Shown here piece by piece: positions 23,247 to 34,536 of a stretch of DNA of 64,000 nucleotides. The stretch is from positions 346,424-410,423 of the forward strand of contig NW_001865051.1 in the NCBI RefSeq assembly GCF_000002865.3, in the 5' to 3' direction. The DNA is from Monosiga brevicollis MX1 (Eukaryota; Opisthokonta; Choanoflagellata; Craspedida; Salpingoecidae). The first letter of the stretch is position 1; each line of letters opens with the position of its first letter. Below the pieces are notes generated by a model that had not been told where the DNA came from, did not search any database, and saw nothing but the letters and a program-made list of their open reading frames with translations. A program made the position numbers and the translations under genes.

Positions 23247-24683
23247 ATGCTGAAGAAGGAATATAAGTGGCAGAGGATACTCGGGCCACACGGTATGGTT
23301 GTTCGTTGGGGCTGGCGCCATGGCCTGGCCTGGCTGTGCGTGGCAGCCGTGGTCACCTTTGTGCAACAACACGCCCCGATGCAGCCAGAGCCAGGCCTTC
23401 TTGGCTCACGACCTGGCAACATCACAGTCAGTCTCGATTGTGGAAACTTGTCGGCCCCAGCACGATTGCCCTGTGTAGCGTTGGTGCCCGGCTTGGACGT
23501 GCATGCAACCTGGAACCACCTGCGCGCTTGGCCTTTGGATTTTCGCGGCGTGACGGCCTCAAGCCACTCGGAGCTCCTATATCGCCGCAGCCCTGACGCA
23601 GCTCCCTGCAATTTGCCTGGTCAAGATCTGGTGCGTTGCACGCAAGCCCCAGCATCCCCAGAGTGCCAGCACAGCTTGAAGCAACACTGTCCTCAACAAC
23701 CCCACAAGGATACAGCCTACCTCTACTTCTCCACTCCGCTTTCAGATGCTGCTCTGCGCGATGAGCATCAGCTCGGCCTGCCACCAAGATGGCACCACCT
23801 CTTGCAGCACCTACCCCCTGTGCTCAATCAAACTGTTCCCGATTTGCGAGCTCAAGACAAAAGTGATTTGCGCCGGCGCATCCCTCGGGCCCAGCCCCTA
23901 GAAGCTCGCAACCTCTGGATTGGTTCGGCTCAGGTCGCAGCCAAGCTGCATTATGACACCTCACACAACTTGTACCTTCAGTTGGCAGGCTGTAAGAGCT
24001 TTTGGCTCTGGCCTCCGACCACCATTGGCACGGTCTGGCCCGTCTATCCGGCCCTACACGAGCACAACCGCCAGGTTGCTGTTCCCTGGACACCGCCATC
24101 AGGCGCGGAGACTTTGCATGCCGACTCAGCCGCCACAGCCTCGACACCCTTGCATGTGACACTCGAACCAGGACAAGCGTTGCTCCTGCCTGCCTACTGG
24201 TTGCATTACGTGCGTGCGGAGACGGCATCTGTGAGCGTCAATAGCTGGGTCGAAGCGCCCAGTGTGGTCCTCCTCAACGAGCTCTTGGCCAACCTGCTCC
24301 CCTTTGCCAGTCGCCATTGGCCTCGAGACCAGATGGCCATCGCCATTCAGCGCTACGTCCCAGCAGTCGTGTCAGCCCTCCTGCCAACAGTCGAAGCACA
24401 GCGTGCTTGGAGCCAGGCCCACCTTGTCCAAGCGCCGAGTTTGGATGCTGGACAATCAGCCACTTGTTCCAGCTCTCGGGCCCGTGGATTGGACACTTTG
24501 ATCGAGCCGTACGTTCGCGACGTCGTTGCTACCTTTCAAGCCATGCCTGCCGAGGAGCAACCCATCCTGCTCAGCGTGTGGACCCAGGCCCTGGCCAGTC
24601 TGGTTGCCCCAATGAACGAGCAGGTCTCGTTCTTGACCCAATGCTGTGGCCTAGCAGCTGAAGAATTCGCGCCAGCCCCATGA
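23247..24683 (+). CDS. Membrane-tethered JmjC / cupin-type 2-oxoglutarate oxygenase
   Basis: This is predicted to be a Fe(II)/2-oxoglutarate-dependent hydroxylase of the JmjC/cupin-8 group that includes JMJD-type and FIH-type protein hydroxylases. It is a single exon of 478 residues. The first in-frame ATG is at 23247 (MLKKEYKWQR). A hydrophobic helix at residues 26-40 (GLAWLCVAAVVTFVQ) follows basic residues, so it looks like a type II signal anchor that places the domain in the secretory lumen. Metal ligands are His235 and Asp237 in AAKLHYDTSHN, and His320 in LPAYWLHYVRAE. Lys250 in AGCKSFWLWPP is placed to bind 2-oxoglutarate. NLWIGSAQVAAKLHYD and PGQALLLPAYWLHY are standard fold signatures. 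The Cys-rich stem (residues 121-148) fits a lumenal location. The substrate is unknown. It has no introns, unlike its neighbours. Confidence 0.87.
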   Translation: MLKKEYKWQRILGPHGMVVRWGWRHGLAWLCVAAVVTFVQQHAPMQPEPGLLGSRPGNITVSLDCGNLSAPARLPCVALVPGLDVHATWNHLRAWPLDFRGVTASSHSELLYRRSPDAAPCNLPGQDLVRCTQAPASPECQHSLKQHCPQQPHKDTAYLYFSTPLSDAALRDEHQLGLPPRWHHLLQHLPPVLNQTVPDLRAQDKSDLRRRIPRAQPLEARNLWIGSAQVAAKLHYDTSHNLYLQLAGCKSFWLWPPTTIGTVWPVYPALHEHNRQVAVPWTPPSGAETLHADSAATASTPLHVTLEPGQALLLPAYWLHYVRAETASVSVNSWVEAPSVVLLNELLANLLPFASRHWPRDQMAIAIQRYVPAVVSALLPTVEAQRAWSQAHLVQAPSLDAGQSATCSSSRARGLDTLIEPYVRDVVATFQAMPAEEQPILLSVWTQALASLVAPMNEQVSFLTQCCGLAAEEFAPAP

Positions 24684-25117
24684 TTCACGTCGCCTCTTGA
24701 TCTACATTTCGCTGCCGGGCTGTGATGGCAATGCTTTGCACACCTATTCTGCATGTGTTGCGTTTCTCATTGTCGATTGAAAGGCTGCGCCGTTTCCATG
24801 TGGCTGGCTTCACGACCAGGCAACTCAAAAGGGTCAAAAGGCCACCAAAGTCACCCAGCAACTCGAAGGAGCAGACCAAACTCCGCCAAAGCTTTCGTAA
24901 TTCGGACAGCGCTCACTAACATGTGGTCGATGTAGAGTCGCAAAATGGGGCTCTGGAGGCCTTGGTCCGAAGGGGAAAAAAAAAACGATCAAGCGAAATA
25001 AAATCAAGACACATAAAGTATCAGGAAAAGAGAGCAGACCAGGCATGGGGTCATGAGACCGGTGCATCATGCAGACAATTCACAAACTGCTCAAAGACAC
25101 TGCGCACTCTGCTCTGT
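24684..25117. other. Intergenic region between convergent genes
   Basis: This is a short gap between the 3' ends of the JmjC gene and UAP1. It is A-rich on the plus strand around 24970-25030. No gene is supported. Confidence 0.6.
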
Positions 25118-27519
25118 TCAAGCGTCAATCTGCACAGGGAACGACGTAAACAGAGATTGGGCCTAAACAGATTTCATACGACGCAGTGTGAGATTTCATC
25201 CCATGGCAAGCGGCAGAAAAGGAAGATGGCGGCCGTGACCATGGTTGTGGCCCTAACCTGAACCACAGCCTCCAAGCCTTCGCCCATGTAGGATACAAGG
25301 GGCGAGATTTCCACGGCTTCGGCCTGCCCAAGCTTTTCAAGAGGCATCTGCGGCGACAAGCTTTTAGTGAAGGTAACCCGCCATTCACCGCAATCACCGC
25401 TAGCACATGTCAAAGGAAGCCAACCGTCATCAATCACTACATACCTCTTGACCACCGACCACAAACTTGGCCCCTGCTGCCGCCAGATAGCGGCGATGCA
25501 AGTTGAAAAGATCGCTGCAAGCAAAATCACAGAGGAGAGGTTGGTAAAAATAATACGAAGGTTGCTGAGTGAGTGGCGACTTCCATGGGTAGCACAAGAG
25601 CATGGATGGCGGGCAAGCCCACGGAAGATTCGGAGCGAGGCGCTGTAACTCACCGACAGCATGTCTCGGCAGTGCCACTTTCTGCTCCACTGGCGTTCTT
25701 GAGGGGCGAGAAGGCGGCTTCGCGCGTCACTTCCAAGATGGCCAGCTTGTCCGCAAAGCGGAAAACGTCAAACACAAACTTTTCCAGCTTGATGCCTATC
25801 AAGCGACACCAGCGGCAGGCAAGGGTTCGTCACCCAGAGCACAACCCAAGCAAGGGAACGCATAACACGGTGGCAGACTTCAGTCCCGCTCCCATCACAA
25901 ACCGTTGTTGCTGGTAGGCGTCTCGGGCACGCCCTCCTCGTTGGCCACTGGAATTTTCTTGTGTGCAACATGGTAGGGCAGTTCGTCGTACCGCTTGCTG
26001 CAGATTTCAAGAAAGTCACGGGTAAAGTAGTGATTGCAAATGTTTCCGGCAGCATAGGTGAGTGCGCCATCCGCGTTGCGGAGGTGGGCCGTCTTCTCGG
26101 AAATCTCAGAGTACTCGACCACTTGGTGCTTGCCGTTGACTTGGCACACAACGCCAACCTTCTCCTCGGGCGAGGCCTTGGGCACGACGAGTGCACCTGC
26201 TGGCGCGTTGATGGACATACAAAAGCCAATGAAGACTGGGTTGGCCACCTGTTGCGGTGAAATTGCGATTGCAAAACGGAGGGCTGGTGAGAGGAGTCAC
26301 GGGCATTGACGTGGCCAAAATGGCAACACCCGTCAGACTGCTGGGTCGGTGCGTCTACGGACAGAAACCTACCTTGACCAAGACGTTGTCCACGCAGTAG
26401 ACGTGAACGTGTTCAATTTTGCGGGCCGCCATGTCGGCAAGGGCGCCAAAGTCCTTCAGCGCACGGTAGAGGCCGCCATTACCATCCGGGTTACGGGCCA
26501 GCGAGTTCTTGGTACCCAACATCAGCTTGCCCTCGGGTGTCAAGGAGGGGATGACGTTTTGCTTGAAAAAGAAGATGTTGGCCTTGTCCAATCCAAAATA
26601 GTGATGGGACTCAAAGTAGCTGCGTGTCTTTTCCAGCGTGGCGTCGCTCGTCATAATGTACCTGTTATCCATGGCATAGGCATCGGCAAAGGTTGTGATC
26701 AGAACACAACCACGGTACGAAGCATGCGGTTGCGACCCCAATCAACAACAAGACACCGGGCAAGGGAGACGAGGGAAAGAGGGAAAGAAGCAGGGGAGGG
26801 GCCGCACCATGGAATGACGGGCTGGCCTCCAAATTGAGCGGCAGCCAGGGCTTGCAGGCGGACCAGGCGCTCGGCCTGCAGCTGATACAAGGTCTTGCCC
26901 GAAGGCAGACCGAGGGGAAACATGCCCTTGGGGTCTTTGCTACCGAGTCGGGTGCCCTGGTGGGGCGGGGAAGAGGAATGAGGGGCCTCGCGAGTCAAGC
27001 TTGCGTCAAACACGCTGGGAAAGCACGACGGGGGATGGGTCGAGACTGGTTGTGGGCGCTCTCACCTGACCACCAGCAAGCAGGAGGGCAGCGACAGTGC
27101 CCTTGGCAATGGCAGCAAGACCGGCTTGGAACCATTCACGCATCTGATCTGAGGGAGGAAAAGAGTCGGCGTGGCCAATGGATTCGGCCGGGGGCGGCTG
27201 CATGAAGTCGTCCAATTTGCCCATGGAGGCGGCTGCGGGTGGGCCGGGTGTGCCAGAGCCAGTGGACACGCTCGAATCAGCTCGCATGGATCGCCAGGGG
27301 ACAAAGGGACCATGTGTCAAATGGGCTATGGGCGCGGCTGGGAGGCTACGTACCGCTCATGGCAGTGTCAAACTCTGATTTGACCTGATCAAAGTTGACC
27401 GAGGCCAGGTCATTGGCCAGTTCGGCGCGCTCTTGATCATTCAGACGATCCCAGAACTGCAGAACGTGATCTTGACCATGTGTCTGCAAAGAAGTAATCA
27501 GTTCATCGTAGTTTGCCAT
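25118..27519 (-). CDS. UAP1: UDP-N-acetylglucosamine pyrophosphorylase
   Basis: The enzyme makes UDP-GlcNAc from UTP and GlcNAc-1-phosphate in the cytosol. This feeds glycoprotein, GPI and polysaccharide synthesis. The ATG at 27519 starts [20 protein letters not shown]. Exons splice in frame and follow human UAP1 throughout. The nucleotide-binding loop [19 protein letters not shown] is split by an intron near 27065-26965. It is followed by [67 protein letters not shown] and [80 protein letters not shown] and [19 protein letters not shown] complete it. The stop follows soon after (IDA, 25118), so the C-terminus is about 25 residues shorter than the human protein. It is head-to-head with the BRCT gene. 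Confidence 0.97.
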
Positions 27520-27917
27520 GTTGCTGGACGACAGGCAAGTCAAGCCAAAGCGATGGGACTTGCACGCTACACCAAGCAGGTTATCCAGTCCGTCAGTGAG
27601 CAAGGCCGAAGAAGACAAGCACAACCAAACCCACACAGGCAGCCGCGAACACCCAAAATACTGTGCAGCCCCTGTCCCATGTGCTGGTCCCTTCCCTCTC
27701 TGCAAACCTCGACCGCCACACGGGCAACCAGATCAACCCCCGTCCTCCGCCCCCCGCCCCCCGAATCCGTGCTCACGCAAACGCGTCATGCCGCTGCCAA
27801 TACCAATACCGACCTCGATCACACAGAAAAGCGAAAGTGAGCGAAACAGAGAGAGAGATGAGAGAGAAGTGAGAGAGAGAAGCACAGAGAGACAGAGAGA
27901 GAAAGACAAAGGCAAGA

Positions 27918-28001
<84 letters not shown>

Positions 28002-28417
28002 AAAACAGTTTGATTGTTGCCAGTCAACGTGTAACCCAAAAAACCCAACAACCCAAAGGCAATTGATGTTTATTTTGAAGATGGTATGTTAAGATTGTTG
28101 TTTCTCACGATCCTGAGAAACGGTCTCAAACGGTTCATTTGTCAGATAAAATTGGGCTGCGAGGGGGGGTCACCGGGGAAAAGCGAGAGACGGGCCGGGA
28201 TGTGCTGCTGTCCCTGCTGCCGCAACCAGTGACCACCGCCACCACCGTCACTACGATTTGGGCAGACGCATGTACGTGTCCCTGTGGTTTGCTGTCGTGC
28301 ACATGTCTCTGTGGTGGGCTATAGGTCATAGGCCGTCTTGAACAGGGAATAGAATTTTAGGCTGCACGCCGTCACATCGTGTGAGCTTGGTCTGGTCCGG
28401 GCGGCTTGTCAGACACC
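27520..28417. promoter_or_regulatory. Shared upstream region of divergent UAP1 and BRCT-protein genes
   Basis: The 900 bases lie between two start codons pointing apart. They contain a GA dinucleotide run (27921-27996) with GA-rich flanks from 27840. The open frames here are low-complexity artefacts. The promoter role is inferred from position. Confidence 0.5.
27921..27996. repeat. GA dinucleotide repeat
   Basis: A nearly perfect (GA)n run of about 76 bases is flanked by degenerate GA-rich sequence from 27840. It lies in the divergent promoter region. Confidence 0.96.
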
Positions 28418-31400
28418 ATGAGTGCGCCTGACACGCCGGTTGCCGCCTCGGCCGTTGGCGCGACTGCCAAGAGCTCAACCGGTTCAAAGATGGTCTTTCA
28501 TCGCTCAACTCTATACCTCATTGCCAACTCGGCCGACGATGCCTGGGTCCAAGACTGCCGTGAGGTTTGTTTTGACCCTGCCATCACCTCGAGCCTTGCG
28601 TTTGACCCCAGCCTTTTCTTCGGCTCATGAGCACACTTCTTGCGCCAATAGAATACGCTTCATCCGAGTCACAAGGTGGTCGTTGTGTTGGCCCACACTG
28701 TGACGCCAGCTTGGTTGCAAACGCTCGAGTGCAGCAAGCCTGTGTTTGTGGTTGAGAACGATCGCGTCACCAACTTTGAGATCCTCGAAGCCGCCCTGCT
28801 TGCCAACTCGGCCAAACACGTGCAACGGTTCGGATGCCTTGACCCTGGTCACGCCTGTAGACGTCCAGTCAAGTTCGGTGTTTGCTAGCCCTTACTGCAC
28901 GATGCTCACACCCTGATTATGATAGGCTCGTCGTTGGTCACATGGCGCTGCGCCATGCCATCTTGAGTGGCACCAAGGTCGGCTGGCACACCCTCGCCGC
29001 CCGCTCGCCCGTAGTTGACTTTCTCGAGCCTTCTTGCCACACGCCTTGTCTTATGGATTCTATTTTGATTTGATCCTTGAATCCACCCACCGATTGGATG
29101 ATGGCGCAGCAAGTCTTGGCCCCAGCATCTCGCCATCCCCTGCTGAGTCTGTGTTTGCTCAACAGCAGCATTGCAGCCTCTGGCTTGACGCGACAAGAGC
29201 AGCAGGATGCTGCCCGTATCGTTCGAATGATGGTGCGTTTTGTACGCACTTGAATCCCCTGCCCTTACTCCCACGTGTCATGATTCTTTGCCTGTTGTGT
29301 TCCTGGCACTGGCAGGGCGGCTCCTTTGCCAAATCCCTTCTCAAGACTACCACCCATCTCATTGTGGGACGCAACATCACGCCGATCGAGGGCTGTACCG
29401 TGTCTATCAAGCAACAAAAGGCCATTGAGCACGGGATTCGAATGATGAGTCCAGAATGGCTTGATGCCGTGCACCGTCTCGGCCAGCAAAAAGTGCTTGA
29501 CATTCATGACTCAACCTGGGTGAGCCAACAACCCCTGCAAACTCTTCCCTTAGCGGGTTTCATTCCTCCCCACCCCCCCCCCCTCTCTTTTTTGTCGCCC
29601 CCTGATTCATGATGCCTCCCCCGATACTGCTTGTGGTTACATGGACAGGGCAATTATCGACTAAAGCCGTTTCAAGACTGCTTCATCTGCTTCACCTCCG
29701 TACCTATTCAGATGCGAGATGAACTGCGGGTAAGACCAGGCGTCCGCTTTTTCTTTTTTTCTTTTTTTCTTGCACAGGTGTAATGACCTCCCCTCCAAAT
29801 GCTACCACTTTTGCTGTGCGCTAGGAATTGATTGAGCGCGGCGGTGGCGAATGCTCACGAGACCTGAGCCGCAAGTGTACACACCTCGTGGCGCCAAGCC
29901 AATCAGGGAACAAATATGCCCACGCCATCAAGTCGGTTTGCCCTCCTTGACTAAACTGCCTGCTCTTGCCATGCGTTGCCGTCCGTAAGGGCCACTTTAC
30001 GCTGCTTCCTCATCTTGAAGCTGCTCCGAATATGTGGTGGGAACAGGTGGAACATCATCACCGTGCTGCCGGAATGGGTCGAGGCCTGCTTTGAGGCCCA
30101 TGTTCGCCTGCCTGAAAAGCTTTACCAGGTGGGAGGGAGTGGCCCCACGTGCAAGGAGCACAACAGCTTGTTCTCGCCTTGTCAGAGCCACGGCCAGCTC
30201 ATCCCCTTTGCATGCTGTGCCTGAGTAGGTTCCTCGCCGAAACGCTCCAACGCCTGCCGACATTGAGCTCCGCGAACGCCTGCAGGCGTCTCCAAATCCC
30301 GTCCTCAAAGGCGTCACCATCTACTTTCATGACCTCGCGGGTCCGTTTGTCATGCAGCTTGACACTCGCGACTCGAGACTGATGCCTTGGCCTTGATTCA
30401 GGGCCTTGCATGTTAACCCCCATCCACGCTCCTCGTGATCCCATGACGCAGGTGAGCGCAAGGAATTATATCAGCAGCTGACCCTCAAGGCACGAGGGCA
30501 TCAGCTGGAAGAGCTGAGTCCTAGCGTCACGCACATCATCATTACCAAGGTCAGCTTACCTGTGTAGACTGTGACCGCCCCAACCACTCTGCCTTATCTT
30601 TGCTCATTTGTGATCACGGTCTTGCATTTGACACGTCTTGAAGCCTCTTGAGAAGCCCGTATTTGAAAGCTATCAGGCCATTGCGCCGCAAGCCTTTGTC
30701 GTCTATCTTGAGTGGCTCTACATTTCTCTGTCCTCGCAACGCCTTGAGAACGTCGAACCGTACGACCTGCCGCTGTCATGATTTTGCTGTGCTTACAATG
30801 TCGTCGGCTCTTAAGAGCTCCAGGAAGGGTGCAATCTAACAGCGCGCGTCTCCCCGTTGGCTCAGTCACCGACAAACGTTTGTTGGATCAACGCCCTCCG
30901 CAACGCCCACCTCGATTGATACCAGTCAACAAGCCTTTCGGGTTTGTCATTAACCGCCCAACCCGTTTGGTTTAGGCTTGCAACATCTTAATTTTTGATG
31001 CATGATCGCTCGCCTTTGATCCATTCAAGGGGAAAAGCACCTTTCTTGACTCATATTTTTTTCTCGCTTGTCTGCTTGTGTTTGGTGATGCTTCTCAGGC
31101 ATCAAGTTCTCGCGCCTCCAGCTCTGTCTCTGCCCGAGGCCCCACCGGGGCCTCGGCAACTGCGAACATGCTATCAATGTTTGGCCATGGCTCGAATACT
31201 ACATCGGTGCCCAAGCCCAATCCAGCGCCACACCAAGCGTTATTGCGTGAAGTTTCAGAATCTGATCGCAGAGCTGGCGTGGATGCATCCGAACAACAAC
31301 GCCGGTACGTCTTTTGAATGCTTCGTGCCCCGTGGTCGAGCCTCAAGCATGTCAATTTCTTCCAACGCGGTCGTTTCTGTCGGCTCTCTTTCTCTCTCTC

Positions 31401-34284
31401 TCTCTCCCTCTCTTTCTTGTGGCTTGTAGACAGCAAGCCCGTCCCCAGCTGTTTGCTGGATGCTCGTTTGTTTTGGATGCCGACTTGGCTCCGAATTTCA
31501 GACACACAGCGAAAACTATGATTCCACTCTGTGGTGGTCGTATCGTGACCGACCCGGCGCACGCCGACTCTGACAGTCAGTCTAGTCGCGACGGGCGCTG
31601 CTTTGGTCGTTGTGCTCGAGCGTCTGCCGTGAGCTCAATGCACATATTTCACTCTCACTCCCGTTATTTCTTCCCCTCTCCCTCTCCTCCGCACCCCCCC
31701 CCCCCCCTCTCTCTCTCTCTTTCTTTCTGTACATAGCCATCTTAATTGGCCCGGCACTGTCCGCGTCTCGAGGTCTGACTTGGCTTTGGGTGGAGGTGTG
31801 CATTCAGGAGGCCCTACTGCTGGACCCCTCGTGCAATCCATGGTTTCGCACCCACCAGCCCTTGCCCATGAACCAGCTTTCTGGCGGCACACTCTTCGTT
31901 ACCCACGAGGATGACCGTTTTAGTGAGCATGTCGGCCTGGTTTTAGCTGCACAGAGCTGGGCCATTTCCCCAACCGCTAGCAGCGCCGACTTTTTGCTTT
32001 GTAGCTCTCAACAGGCACCCCACTACGAGACAAGCGAGCGTGCCATTAGTATGCAGTGGCTGGTGGACTCACTCGAACAACGAACATTGCTTGATCAGTC
32101 TGCGTACCACACTATTCCTCTTCGCACCACTCTGCGGCTCGACACTATTACTTCGGCCCAATTGCTCTTGCACCACGGGGTGTCTGTAGCTCACGGTCCG
32201 CACTCGGAGGTATCGGAGGCACAACTCTCCACACCCGATCAATTTGCGCGCCGCGTCGCTCGTGCCGTACGTGCTGCCAAAGAGAGGCCTCTCTTACACA
32301 ACTTGCATCCCTTCTCATGCTGCGTCTCAAGCCTTGGCTGTTCCCTTATTGTTTCCGTTGTGTAATGGGTTTGTTTTGTTTTGGTTTGTCTGTTTTTTTC
32401 GAATGGCTGATTCCCTTGTCGTACCACATGCTAGGCCAGTGCGGTGGCTACGCCGCCAATTCCCGCAAAAGACGCCGCTGCTGCTGCCCGTATTTTTCAT
32501 GGCTGTATCATATCTGCTTCTCGTGAAGCTTTTGCCAGCGGTGATGACCTGCAAGCCCTCGTTGAGAGCGGCGGTATGTGGCACCAAGACCATCGACACA
32601 AACTCCCCAAACGCCCTGATAGCCAGACTCACGCCCTGTCGACCTTGTTCTCAACTCATGTGCAGGTGGAACCTATCTGAGGCACTACAGCAGTGGCACT
32701 TCAACGCACCTTTTGCATGTTGGCAAGAAGACGAGCGCTGATATGACTGCTCAAATGGACCATGTTCCAATTGTGCACCCCAAATGGCTGGTATGCTGCG
32801 CTCGACGCTCGCCACTGGCCACCAACCCTCCCGCGGCATGGTTCTAATCAAAACCGCTCTTGCGACGCCTACCAGCGTGACTCTCTTTCGCAGGCAACTC
32901 GTCTGGCAGAGCAGGACTATCCCTCTGTCATCAAGTCCTCGCTCGCCCTGACGACCAAGCGAACCCCCTTGCTGCGCTCTACAAGCTTGCCTACCTCGCC
33001 CCCACAGCAGAGAAATCGTGAACCAGCTTCCAGTGGTGCGGATGTTTGCGTCTGCGTGCGCCGTCGTGTTTGTGTTGTTTTGCAATTACTTGTTGCTATA
33101 TGCGTTCATTCACACATCGGTTGGGTTCAACGCTAGGCCTTGGCACCTCGTCGTCTGCGGCCGCGTCAACCACCCCACTTGCTGCTGTCACAGCACCTAC
33201 TTCCATGATTGCACCTGCCCACGAGGCGACCAAATCAAGTGTGACGGCCTCCTCTGCAATGGTGGCGCCAACACCCCTGGGACCGCCGCCACCCTCTGGA
33301 CAAACACTGACGGACACCCAGTTGGATACAACTATAAGCGAAATTGTGGCCATGACCAAGACGGCGGGCCGTTTCTCTCGGTTTGGCTCCAAACGACCCT
33401 CGCTGACCCCTCGTAGCGATGACCTGCCGGCCTCCGCCACCGATCCAGCCAATGAACCCGATGATAATGCTGCGCAGTCAACAAGACCGGAACCCGATCA
33501 TGACTCGGTTGTGGCACCGATGGATGAGCTTCCTGCCAAGCGGGCCAAGCCTGCAAATCTTGCTGAGGCGTTGGCACAGGCTCGCATCACGTATGGCTCG
33601 TATGCCTCGCAAGATGAACCTGCTCTGATCGCTAGTCGCACCGCGCCGAATAAGGCGGTGATTTTAAGCACCAGCATCACGGAAGCACAGAAAAAGGCTT
33701 TGGTCGGGCTCGCCAAGCGCCTTGGGTTTCGATACGAAACATCGGGAACCTACCACGATGCCTGTACCCACTTACTCGTTGGTACACCATGCCGCAACGA
33801 GAAGTACCTGGCAGCCTGTGCCGCCGGCAGATGGGTTTTACATGCAAACGAATACATTGCTGCCTGTGAACAGCTCAATGGACTTGCCTACGAGAAGGAC
33901 TTTGAGTGGCACTCCCATGAAAGTACATATGCCTTCGAGTCGGCGGTTTGGCGCGAGCGCGTGACCATCCATGGTCGTGAGGGCGGTGCTTTTGGGGGCT
34001 GGAAAGTTGTATTAGTGTCGCGCAACCACAGCGCCTTCCGTCGCGTACTGGAGGCGGGCGGTGCGCGTGTTTTGGCCACGAATGAGGACTCGGCGCCCAA
34101 ATTTCGAGCCGCTCTCCGCATGAATCCTTCCCATGTTTTTGTGGAATTTGACGAACACTTGATGGAATCGTATGCAAGTGATCTTCGACAAGTGTCATGT
34201 CTGGTTAACATGGAGTTTGTGGCCGTGCGCTTGGAGAATGCAAATGCAGACCCACGAGATTACCCTGTGCACCTGCCCGCCTGA
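28418..34284 (+). CDS. TOPBP1: Multi-BRCT protein, TopBP1/Mus101/Rad4-like
   Basis: This is probably the DNA replication and damage-checkpoint scaffold that binds phosphorylated partners in the nucleus. The ATG at 28418 starts MSAPDTPVAASAVG. Many short exons encode BRCT units, recognised by a hydrophobic THLIV strand and a following Trp. They include THLIVGRNITP with MMSPEWLDAVHRL (29340-29470), CTHLVAPSQSGNKY with VLPEWVEACFEAHV (29870-30100) and SVTHIIIT with VYLEWLYISL (30520-30720). QQARPQLFAGCSFVL with ISMQWLVDSLEQ (31430-32080), and STHLLHVGKK with VPIVHPKWL (32700-32790), follow. A final pair in the 3' exon starts at CTHLLVGTPCRNEKYL and RWVLHANEYIAACEQL. Between them lies a Ser/Pro/Thr-rich linker with KRAK (33150-33560), probably nuclear. 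At least six BRCTs are visible, and animal TopBP1 has eight or nine. Other multi-BRCT proteins cannot be fully excluded. Confidence 0.85.
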
Positions 34285-34536
34285 GGCGCTTGCTGCTGCA
34301 CTGTGAGAGTACGCAGACTTGAAATTGATCGAACACCCACAAATTGACATCAGATTCATAGATGTGAATTTACATGTTAAAAGAATTTACGGTACGGCTC
34401 TATGATATTGCGGCACTCGGCTGTGTGAATGTCGCAAAAATTCAAACCTGAGCCGGCTGCAGTTGACAAACTCCGGCAATATCGCTGAGTAACAAAAAGC
34501 GTTATCAAGATAAGATAATCAGTAATCCCGTTTGCA
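34285..34536. other. Short intergenic gap between convergent genes
   Basis: The 250 bases lie between the stop of the BRCT gene and the stop of the large membrane protein gene. They are AT-rich (34320-34400 and 34490-34530) and hold no gene. Confidence 0.6.

Noticed and set aside
24684-25117. Extra C-terminal UAP1 exon to match the human length
   Set aside because: The last in-phase exon stops after three codons and no better acceptor gives the conserved tail.
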